DNA from: Kordia antarctica
Lineage (GTDB): Bacteria > Bacteroidota > Bacteroidia > Flavobacteriales > Flavobacteriaceae
Assembly: GCF_009901525.1 (NCBI RefSeq)
Contig: NZ_CP019288.1
Coordinates: forward strand, 1,488,001 to 1,552,000
Reading direction: 5' to 3'
Length of the DNA stretch: 64,000 bases
Each line of letters opens with the position of its first letter. Positions within the stretch are counted from its first letter, which is position 1. Positions 52,434 through 61,000 of the stretch are shown here, piece by piece. The notes beneath the pieces were generated by a model. The model ran no database searches, was not told the DNA's origin, and was given only the letters and a program-made list of their open reading frames with translations. The translations under genes were made by a program, and so were the position numbers.

Positions 52434-52462
52434 AGTTGTTTTTTATCTGATTGTTAAAAAAA

Positions 52463-52496
52463 ACAAGATAATCTCTATAAATAGAGATTATCTTGA
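52463..52496 (-). terminator. Strong rho-independent terminator between precursor and radical SAM genes
   Basis: CAAGATAATCTCTAT-AA-ATAGAGATTATCTTG is a 15-bp perfect inverted repeat; on the minus strand it is followed by T8. It sits right after the precursor stop (52502) and before the maturase. Partial readthrough would make far more precursor mRNA than enzyme mRNA, a usual arrangement in RiPP operons. Confidence 0.92.
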
Positions 52497-52501
52497 AGAA
52501 A

Positions 52502-52741
52502 TTACCTGTCTCTAACTGGCGCTGGGTCCATCGGAGTTGCTTGCAAGAATTGATCAATTTTGTCATAAGCAGATGCTCTTGAGCTTTTTGCGCTCACAGC
52601 TACTACTGGACAATTTGAACTTGCACGACCTCCAAAAATTGCTTTGTAAAGGTCTAATTGGTCTTCGTTAGAGTTGTTTAACGCTTTGTCAACAACTTCT
52701 TTCGACTTTAAGTCTGAAGTGATTTTTGAATTTTTCTTCAT
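52502..52741 (-). CDS. RiPP precursor peptide for the radical SAM cluster
   Basis: 79 aa from the preferred start at 52741 (MKKNSKITSDLKSKEVVDKA). A longer frame from 52804 adds 21 residues unlike a leader. Residues 1-36 are charged and helical (EDQLDLYKAIF), ending FGG at 36-38. The core SSNCPVVAVSAKSSRASAYD then KIDQFLQATPMDPAPVRDR contains one Cys (C44) and aromatic Y59 and F65, the only aromatic residues after GG. Three-residue cyclophanes Y59-D60-K61 and F65-L66-Q67 are possible targets of the maturase. The Ser, Pro and Asp side chains are possible targets for the four oxygenase-like proteins. Assignments to exact residues are inference. Confidence 0.78.
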   Translation of the reverse strand: MKKNSKITSDLKSKEVVDKALNNSNEDQLDLYKAIFGGRASSNCPVVAVSAKSSRASAYDKIDQFLQATPMDPAPVRDR

Positions 52742-52852
52742 CTTTAAAATATTTAAGTGATTAATAAAAATGCTATCAGTAAGGACATAGCAATTGCCCT
52801 TCATTTTATAGTTAAATGAAAAACTTAAACTCTTTTATATGTTTATTACGGT

Positions 52853-55261
52853 TTAAAGTCGTCGTTGAATATCACTATTCCCTGGATCTCTATACCGTTG
52901 ATCTTTTACTGTTGACTTACCAAAAGCGTATCGCACTGCAAATGCTACACTTCTAGTATCGTGATAGTTAGTGTCATTAATTTGAATGTCACCAACTTGG
53001 ATGTCATATCGGTCTTTGTTACTCCTAAATAAATCTCTTCCAGATAGGGACAAACTAAAGTTTCCAATATTCTTCCTTAGAACAATTTCGGTTTCTAGTC
53101 GATTACCAATTTCGGTATTGACTAATGTAAAGGGGAATGTGTTTTTTGCGAATACTGTTAAAGAGAGTCTTTTTTCTTTTGATAAAGTAAAAGTCTGATT
53201 CGCAGAAAGGTTTAATAGTAACGTATTACTGTCAATAGTTATTGTATCATCTGCATAACTTCCTGTGGTTTGCACATGACCAAATAGTGAAGTCGCATTT
53301 ACGCGCCACCACGATTGTATTTTAGTTGCAATGGAGATGCTTCCTGAGTATGAATATTTGTTTCCATAGTTTGTTTTTCTGTTGATAATAATTCCATCAG
53401 CAGCATTAAAAGGAAGTGCGTAAAACTCATCTAATAATTGACTTGCTGCAATTTGTGCTACCACACGAATTTTTCCTTTGTTTTTTGTGTAATTTAACTC
53501 TTGGCGATAATATCTAGAAGGATTTAAAAAAGGATTTCCTTGAAAAAATGCTCTGTCTGTTGTGTATTTTCGAAATGGATTTACGTCCCAAAAACTTGGT
53601 CTAGAAATTCGGCTCGATACTGAAAGTACAAAACTATGATTGTTATTTGGCGCGTATTTTAAGAATGCTGTCGGGAATAAGTTTGTGTAGTTTCTGTCTA
53701 CTACATTTTCACTTTCTAACTTTCCTTTGGCAACTGTATTTTCTACTCGTGTTCCCAATTGATACGCCCATTTTTCATTTAATGTATGATTGAATACTGC
53801 ATAAATAGCATTTATATTTTCGTCATATTCAAAGAAGTTACTTCGTGTAGCATCATCTTCAAAAGTCATTGATGCTTCATTTCGTGTATCAAAATCAAGA
53901 TCGTTGTCAACATTTGAGAAAGAGAATTTTACACCAGTTTCAATTGATATTTTATCATTGATGAGAACTTCTAAATCGAGTCGAAAAGATTTATTATTTA
54001 CATTTTGAATTGTCGCATTTCGAAACCAATCGCGAATGTATAAAACGTCATTGTTTTCTGACGAAAGTACATTCGTTTTACTGATTCCTGTGTTATCCGA
54101 AGAAAATTCTATTACATCAGCATCAATTGTCAATAAAGTTCCTTTGTCGTCTAGTTTTCCTTGATAGTTTAGATTGATGGAATAGTTGTAATCATTTGCT
54201 TTATCATTATTTCTAGTAAACGTTAACGAATCGCTCGATACATAGTTATCAAAACTTCCTGCATTTCTGTATTCGTTTTCATCCGAACCTGAATATTCAA
54301 GCAAAACGCCCACAATGTGTTTTGAATTTATTTCATAGTCTACACCTAAATTTGCTCCTGAGAATAAAATTTTTGAAGTGTTTTCCGTGTCTATAAAACG
54401 TGTTTGTAAATCTTCCGTTTCTGGGTAGAATATGTCTTTTTCAAACGTAGTTAAACGTTCTCTGTTACTTAGATATGCTGTAGAATATACATTCCATTTT
54501 TCTTTTCTATAATTGAGATAAATACTTCCAGCTTCCGAGAATAATCGTGTTTGGCGCGCACTTATACTTGCACTTCCAACCAAACCTTCTTCTTTACTTT
54601 TTTTGGTAACAATATTGATGATTCCTGCGCCGCCTTCAGCTTCAAACCTACTTGATGGCGTTGTAATGACTTCTATTGCTTCTAGATTATCGGCAGGAAT
54701 ACTTTTGAGATAATTCATTAATACTTCACCCGAAAGCCGTTTTTTTCTATTATTTATATAGACAATGACGCCGCTTGTTCCGGCAATTTCAATTCCGCCA
54801 TTTTCATTGGTTGATACAAAAGGTGTTTTATTCATCGTTTCCCAAACACTACTTCCAATAATTAAGTCAGAATTGGCAACGTTGAAACGCAAGCGATCTA
54901 TTTTTCGTTCAATGATATTTTTTTCAGCCGTTATGACAACTGTAGAAAGTTGTGTGTTTTTTTTAAAGCTAAAATTTTGAATTTTATTTTTTTGAAGATC
55001 AACAGTTATCATAGAATCAACATAGCCAATATGACTAAAATTTAGATGATAAGTTCCTTTTTGTAGGTTTTCAATTTTGTAATAACCAACACTGTCTGTA
55101 AGCAGGTTTTTTATAAGTTCTTTTCCTTTTAGAATACTTATAAATACATCAGGAAGCGGCGTTTTGGTTGAGTCTGTTACAACACCTTCAATAGCGGATT
55201 GACAATGAGCGAACTCATTGCAACTGATGATGAGCATCAATGCTATTAGTGTTTTTTTCAT
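52853..55261 (-). CDS. TonB-dependent outer membrane receptor of the RiPP cluster
   Basis: 802 aa. Signal peptide (MKKTLIALMLIISCNEFAHC, start at 55261), a carboxypeptidase-regulatory-like domain (SAIEGVVTDSTKTPLPDVF), then a plug with NTQLSTVVITAEKNIIERKI and NLEAIEVITTPSSRFEAEGG, then a barrel. The end is VAFAVRYAFGKSTVKDQRYR with a charged tail. It lies 111 bp upstream of the precursor gene in the same direction. TonB receptors in peptide clusters could export, re-import or sense the product, or confer immunity. A role in this pathway is inferred from position. The 391-bp gap 55262-55652 upstream has no gene and should hold the promoter. Confidence 0.85.
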   Translation of the reverse strand: MKKTLIALMLIISCNEFAHCQSAIEGVVTDSTKTPLPDVFISILKGKELIKNLLTDSVGYYKIENLQKGTYHLNFSHIGYVDSMITVDLQKNKIQNFSFKKNTQLSTVVITAEKNIIERKIDRLRFNVANSDLIIGSSVWETMNKTPFVSTNENGGIEIAGTSGVIVYINNRKKRLSGEVLMNYLKSIPADNLEAIEVITTPSSRFEAEGGAGIINIVTKKSKEEGLVGSASISARQTRLFSEAGSIYLNYRKEKWNVYSTAYLSNRERLTTFEKDIFYPETEDLQTRFIDTENTSKILFSGANLGVDYEINSKHIVGVLLEYSGSDENEYRNAGSFDNYVSSDSLTFTRNNDKANDYNYSINLNYQGKLDDKGTLLTIDADVIEFSSDNTGISKTNVLSSENNDVLYIRDWFRNATIQNVNNKSFRLDLEVLINDKISIETGVKFSFSNVDNDLDFDTRNEASMTFEDDATRSNFFEYDENINAIYAVFNHTLNEKWAYQLGTRVENTVAKGKLESENVVDRNYTNLFPTAFLKYAPNNNHSFVLSVSSRISRPSFWDVNPFRKYTTDRAFFQGNPFLNPSRYYRQELNYTKNKGKIRVVAQIAASQLLDEFYALPFNAADGIIINRKTNYGNKYSYSGSISIATKIQSWWRVNATSLFGHVQTTGSYADDTITIDSNTLLLNLSANQTFTLSKEKRLSLTVFAKNTFPFTLVNTEIGNRLETEIVLRKNIGNFSLSLSGRDLFRSNKDRYDIQVGDIQINDTNYHDTRSVAFAVRYAFGKSTVKDQRYRDPGNSDIQRRL

Positions 55262-55619
55262 GTAACTTCCCTACTGTTATTGAAATAAAATAATTCTCAT
55301 AAAAAAAATTCTATATGGTTCATATAAAATTTTACTTTCACATAACACAAAGAATTATTACTTATGTATTACCCTGTACTAACTTACAATAAATAAAGTG
55401 TTTTACCTAAGAGACTTGTTTTAATTAACGAATTATTATGTGCTATTTATTTGTTAAAACCATGTAATGAACATTATTTTAATTCTGAAAATCAATAGAT
55501 TATAGATTGTAAAATTGATGCTATTATTAAGATTTCTCTTAGAATGACTTTCCAATACTAATGATTGAAAAGTTGTGATAATTTATTAATATATTCTAAG
55601 AATCGTTATTATTTAAAAA

Positions 55620-55649
55620 TAAAGTCTTACTACTTATAGCAAGACTTTA
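55620..55649 (-). terminator. Terminator after the PAS-like gene
   Basis: On the minus strand AAAGTCTTGCTA-TAAG-TAGTAAGACTTT is a 12-bp stem with one mismatch, followed by ATTTTTAAA. It lies just beyond the stop of the gene at 55653. Confidence 0.7.
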
Positions 55650-55652
55650 CCC

Positions 55653-56228
55653 TTATAATTGCATAGGACTTCCCAAAATAATCATTCCGTAAACTAGCGT
55701 ATCTCTTTCTCGTATGTGTCTCCATTTCATTACTTCGACTTTTATAGGTTTTCCTATCGAATCCTTGATGGCAACTTTCATTTTCATAGGAATTCCCGTA
55801 AACGCAACTGAAATATCATAATTACGATACACATCTGCTACACTTTTTGGAAGATAATCATAATCAGTTTTACCAATATATTTATACCGATTATATCCAA
55901 AATTATGTCCCATTAGTTTCACATATGCTGGATTGAAATATTGCGCAATGAAATAATCGCCTCTTTTCAATTTTTGAAAAATTGGCATCGGAAAGGTTTC
56001 AAAATTTCTATTGTATAGTATCATATTGGAAACCAACGCTTCGTTAATTGTCTCCAATCTTGCAATTCGTTCTACCAATCCTTCATTTTTGATCCGCAAA
56101 TTATAGGCAGATAAGGTTAAGATGGCAATTGGTATATATGTGAATAATTTGTGCTTTTTGCAAAACTTAAAAAATACCGCATACCATTTTCGTTTTCGTT
56201 TGATGTTTTTATGTATAATTTCCATCAA
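55653..56228 (-). CDS. PAS-like protein with N-terminal membrane helix
   Basis: 191 aa. N-terminal positively charged stretch then a membrane helix (FTYIPIAILTLSAYNL at ~29-44). Residues ~75-185 resemble a PAS fold: FPMPIFQKLKRGDYFIAQYF, NPAYVKLMGHNF, GKTDYDYLPKSVADVYR, and terminal strands. No kinase or cyclase output domain is present. The gene start overlaps the small upstream gene by 4 bases, so they are coupled. The ligand is unknown. Confidence 0.65.
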   Translation of the reverse strand: MMEIIHKNIKRKRKWYAVFFKFCKKHKLFTYIPIAILTLSAYNLRIKNEGLVERIARLETINEALVSNMILYNRNFETFPMPIFQKLKRGDYFIAQYFNPAYVKLMGHNFGYNRYKYIGKTDYDYLPKSVADVYRNYDISVAFTGIPMKMKVAIKDSIGKPIKVEVMKWRHIRERDTLVYGMIILGSPMQL

Positions 56229-56503
56229 GAAGCGAATTTTTTAAGTGCATTTTTAACAAATAACCCTAAGTTATTGTTTATAATTCCTATGAATTTTCCG
56301 CTAGAACTTACCGCGAAACCTAAGATGACTAAAATTATTCTTGTTCTGGAAAACTGTATTTCTTCCATTCCAATAATCATATACGCGTACATCGGTTGAA
56401 TGAGCGGAATGATAAATACTATAAAACCTATAAGTCGTACAATAAATACCCAACGTCGCTGTGATGTATTGTCTCTATCTTTAATTATTTTAATTGAATT
56501 CAT
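56225..56503 (-). CDS. Small two-helix membrane protein (holin-like)
   Basis: 92 aa. Two hydrophobic segments, WVFIVRLIGFIVFIIPLIQP and FSRTRIILVILGFAVSSSGK, with basic ends, and a short C-terminal amphipathic end. It overlaps the PAS-like gene by 4 bases (ATGA). Size and topology resemble holins or small membrane partners, but the similarity is general. No endolysin or phage gene is nearby, so a phage origin is not supported. Confidence 0.5.
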   Translation of the reverse strand: MNSIKIIKDRDNTSQRRWVFIVRLIGFIVFIIPLIQPMYAYMIIGMEEIQFSRTRIILVILGFAVSSSGKFIGIINNNLGLFVKNALKKFAS

Positions 56504-57361
56504 TTTTCTTTTTCTTAAATTAATGTGTAATTATTGTCTAAAAAATTTAAGTCGTTGCGTCCAATCAAAAATCAATCGTGTTATTGATGATCGTGATTAA
56601 AATGCTGATCTAAAAAGTGAACTATATTTATAGAATGCTATGCTTCGTAATCGTTTTTGATGGCTTAAGTAGCATCAACATGGATATATTGGGAGAAGTT
56701 ACCTGAAAACGTTTTGCTATAAAGCTGAACCTATACTTTCTGATGAGAAGATTTCGTAGTTTTTTAAGTAAACTATTACGAATTTAATACTGTTTTTTGC
56801 TTGTGGTAACTATATACTTGTACTCGGCATTTTTTTGACTAAAAATCCTTTAGCATACAAAAATATGGAAAGTGAAGTAGGTTTTAAACTATTTGCAAGT
56901 CGTTTGCCCGTAGTTTCAGTAAGTTGTTAAGGTATGTTTTGTATTGAAATTCATAAAACAGACAATTTAGCATTGAACTTATCAAAACGCATGCACTCTC
57001 AAAATGAGCAGATACATATAAACAATGGTTATTTCCTAAAAATGAATTCGTGCAATAGTTTTTTTACAATTTATAACAATAAATATTGTCAATTACCAAT
57101 TCTCTACATGTAAGAATATTAAATCCATATTAAGAACCTTTTATTGCTTCTAAAGACTAGCAGTAGCCCCAACTAAGAAACTCATTATTGAACTAAAATA
57201 CTGATAATCAAATACTAAAATATATATTCTCGAAAGTACTAGTTTACCACATTATTTCACATTTTTTTAATGAAACTTAAATCTTATCTTGCTAATTTTA
57301 ATTTATTTTCATACATTTAGTATCATACTCCTACATTATTAATCATTAATAAAAAATCATT
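56504..57361. other. Gene-free AT-rich stretch of 858 bp
   Basis: No ORF of plausible length or composition. Short ATG-started frames of ~21 and ~40 codons (from about 56866 and 56991) look random. It should contain the promoters for the minus-strand pair and for the plus-strand gene at 57362. A weak TACATTTAG box lies near 57313. No repeat was seen. Confidence 0.6.
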
Positions 57362-57925
57362 ATGACTACTAAAAACACTTCAAAATCCGCATCAACCAAC
57401 TCATCCAAGGCAATTAATGAAAAAGACTTAATAACTAATTTCTTAACGAATCTTGAAGAACTTCATAAGGAAGCATCCAAAATACAGGCAAATTTACAGC
57501 AAGATGCAAATGAAAAAATTCAAGCAGCCAATGAGACTTATAAAAAAGTATATGAAAGTGAGCAAAAGTCACTTTCAGATTATATGCAAAAATCTCAAAA
57601 AAGTACTTCTGATTCTGGGAATGATGAATATGAGGCATATTGTAAAGCAAATAAAAGTTTTTTTAAGAAACTTAATGATGCTCAAGAAAACTTTAGAAAT
57701 ACTCATACAAAAATCAATGAAGATTTTTCCGAAAAATTTCAGTCAAAGCACAAAGGACTATTAAAAGATTATATCAAGGTTTACAGAGAGTACAATACTT
57801 CTATGATGGATGTTTTATCAAAATCTGTGCAATCTAATAATCCCAATGAAGTGATTAAGGCTTGTCAATCAATGATTTCTGTTTCTCAAGATGCTTTAGT
57901 AAAAGGAATTCATTTAGAGCAATAG
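57362..57925 (+). CDS. Coiled-coil hypothetical protein upstream of the NRPS
   Basis: 187 aa; not recognised. No signal peptide or membrane helix. The N-terminus is Ser/Thr/Lys-rich and low complexity (KNTSKSASTNSSKA). The rest is helical with charged heptads (KIQANLQQDANEKIQAANET, KFQSKHKGLLKDYIKVYREY). The end has a short helix with SMISVSQDALVKGIHLEQ. It ends 75 bp before the NRPS start in the same direction, so co-transcription is likely, but no link is known. Confidence 0.6.
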   Translation: MTTKNTSKSASTNSSKAINEKDLITNFLTNLEELHKEASKIQANLQQDANEKIQAANETYKKVYESEQKSLSDYMQKSQKSTSDSGNDEYEAYCKANKSFFKKLNDAQENFRNTHTKINEDFSEKFQSKHKGLLKDYIKVYREYNTSMMDVLSKSVQSNNPNEVIKACQSMISVSQDALVKGIHLEQ

Positions 57926-58000
57926 AAACTATTTAGCTTACTCCTTCCTCAGTGTCTTTAAATATGTATTGAGGTCATGTTATAATTAATTCATACTTTA

Positions 58001-61000
58001 ATGAGCACTCAGAGAATCATCAGATCGCTTAAAGATAGAGGTATCCACATTTTTAAAGATAGTGATAACATTAAATTAATTGGACCAGAAAGGCAACTGA
58101 CCAAAGATATTATAAGTAATGTGAGGCACTACAAAAAAGATATCTTGTCCTTTATAGATAAATCTTCTTCTCTAATCTCAAACCAAAGGGAACAGATTGG
58201 ATTCATAGAACAGCAAACGAATTATGAGTTGTCGGCTGCCCAAAAAAGATTGTGGATAGAACAGGAAATGGCTCCTGAATCCGCTTCTTATAATATTATG
58301 GAAGTTGTGCAATTACCAGCTCCATTAAACGCTAGAGCATTAAGAATGGCATTTTCGTTATTAATAAAACGGCATGACATTCTTAGAGCACGATTCATTT
58401 CTTTAGATGATTCTCCACGACAACAAATTTTAACACCTAAAAAAAATCAATTCAAACTAGAATGCAAAGAACAAATTCTACATCATGAGTTTTACCAGCT
58501 TGTGGAGCATAAAATAAAGAATGAATTATCCAGACCTTTTGATCTTGCTTCTGAATCTTTGTTTAGAGCTCACTATTTATCTTCGCAAACAGGTCAAAGT
58601 GTTCTCATTCTAAATCTTCATCATATTATATGCGATGGCTGGTCTATGAATATCATTTATCAGGAATTATTTGACTTCTATGAATCGTTTCAACAAAAAC
58701 AAATTCAATCTTTACCAGCGTTACCTATTCAGTTTCAGAATTTTGCAGAATGGGAAGTGAAACAGATGCATACAGATTCGTATAATCTAAGTCGAAAGTT
58801 TTGGCTACATAAGTTTCAAGGGGAAATTCCAGTGCTTAATCTACCAACGGATCGTCCCAGACCTGCTCAAAAGACAAGTCGGGGAAAATGCCTGACATTC
58901 AGTATTCAAGCAGATTTAATAGATGATTTTCAAAATATTTGTGATCAAAAACAAGTAACATTATTTGCTGGAATAGTGAGTGTTATTTATATTTTATTTA
59001 GTAAGTATACGCATCAGAAAGACATGATTTTTGGAATTCCAATAGCAGGTAGAACATTGCCGGAAACAGAATCACTAATAGGTTGTTTTGCTAAAACATT
59101 GCCTCTTAGGCTTATCTCTGAATCTTCCTTATCATTTAGCGAATTGTTGTCTACAGTAATGGAAGAAATTATTAATTGTAACGAATATCAGGAATTTCCA
59201 TTTGACAGTCTCATAGACGAACTAAAAATTAAACGAGATGTTAGTAGATCACCTCTGTTTGAGATCTTAATCGCTATGCAAGATTTAAAGTCGAATCCTT
59301 TTGAATCATCTGTAAGTACATTAAATGATCCAAATCTAGAAAGTGAGCATGAGGTTTCTACCAAGTTTGATTTGAGTTTTGGCATTAAGCAAACTAAAGA
59401 TGCTTTAATCATATCCATAGAGTATAATACAGCTCTTTTTGATTCATGGCGAATTCATCAGTTAAAAGATCATTTTATTACTATCGTAGATAAAGTTGTG
59501 ACAAAACCGTCAGTACAAATTCAAGATATTAATCTCTTGGAAGCCAAAGAAATTGACATCTTATTTAATCAGTTTAATCCTGGTATTTCAAAAACTTTAG
59601 AAGCAGCTACACTTCATCAACTTCTCGAAAAGAATTTAGATCATTATCGTGATGCTATCGCTTTAGTTTTTCAAGATAAAAAATTGACACATGGCGAACT
59701 TCATGATCTGAGCAATCAAATGGCTAGGTATATTTTAGATATTTTAAAGGCAAAACCATATGATTTGATTGGTGTTTGCATGAACCGAACCTTAGAAATG
59801 GTGGTAACGCTTTTAGGTATCCTTAAAGCTGGATGCACTTATGTTCCTATTGATCCTACTTTTCCAAAAATTAGGCAACAGATGATTATTGAAGATGCTG
59901 AAACCAACCTATTAATGTCTGATCACCAGATGGCTTTTAATGACTCAAACACCAACATCTGTATGGTGATAGAAGAATGGAATACAATACGCGCTTTAGA
60001 TAAAACTCCCGTTTTCAGTCACTCAAATCCTGATGCACTTGCATACATAATTTATACTTCAGGTTCAACTGGAAAACCCAAAGGTGTAGAAATAAGTCAT
60101 AAAAATGTCACTAACTTTATTCAATGGAGTAGAGATTGGTTTTTGGACAGAAATTTAAATGGAATGTTATTTTCCACTTCAATATGTTTTGATCTTTCTG
60201 TTTTTGAGCTATTTACACCATTATCTAGTGGAGGTCAGGTTATTTTGGTCAATAATGTACTAGAAATCCAAAACATTCCTCATTATCTTGCTATTGACAT
60301 GATTAATACAGTTCCGTCTGCCATGAAAGAACTGATAGTATTAGATGCAATTCCTGAGAATGTTAGACATATTGGCTTAGGTGGTGAGGCTTCAAGTCGT
60401 GAATTAGTAAATACTATTTATGAAAAGTCTTTTATTGAAGGCGTATATAACTTTTACGGTCCAACTGAAACTACTGTTTATTCTGTATGGGATAGAATTA
60501 GAGAGGAAGAAACCAATCCTCCCGCAGTAGGCAAACCGCTTTACAACACACGTGTAGCCGTTTTAGACGAATATCAAAAACCAGTTCCAATAGGTATTAT
60601 TGGAGAAGTTTATTTGGGCGGCACTGGTGTTTCTTCTGGATACCATAATCTACCAAAAGGTACAAAAGAGCGTTTCATGACTATTTCATTTCCACCTGAT
60701 GTGTCTTCAATTATAGATGATAGCTGGAACAACACACCTTTTTATAAAACAGGCGATTTAGGGTATTGGCAGCCAGATGGAAGATTAATATTGTTAGGAA
60801 GAAAAGATTCACAAGTAAAAGTAAGAGGTTATCGAATAGAATTAGACGAAATTGAAAATCAAATTTTGAGTTTACCTTCTACTCTTGAAGTATCTGCAGT
60901 TATCAAACAAGATCACAACGATCAAAATTTTATTGCTGCATTTTTCACTGCAAATGAAAAAGTAGATCATTCTCAATTGCTTCAAAAATTGAAGGAAACA

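Noticed and set aside
56225-56503. Phage holin or prophage remnant
   Set aside because: There are only two membrane helices. No endolysin, integrase, capsid or tail gene lies nearby, so a general small membrane protein is the safer call.
56991-57113. Short ORF of about 40 codons in the gap before 57362
   Set aside because: It has an unusual Asn/Phe/Tyr-rich composition, no coupling to other genes and no promoter clearly in place. It is likely chance.
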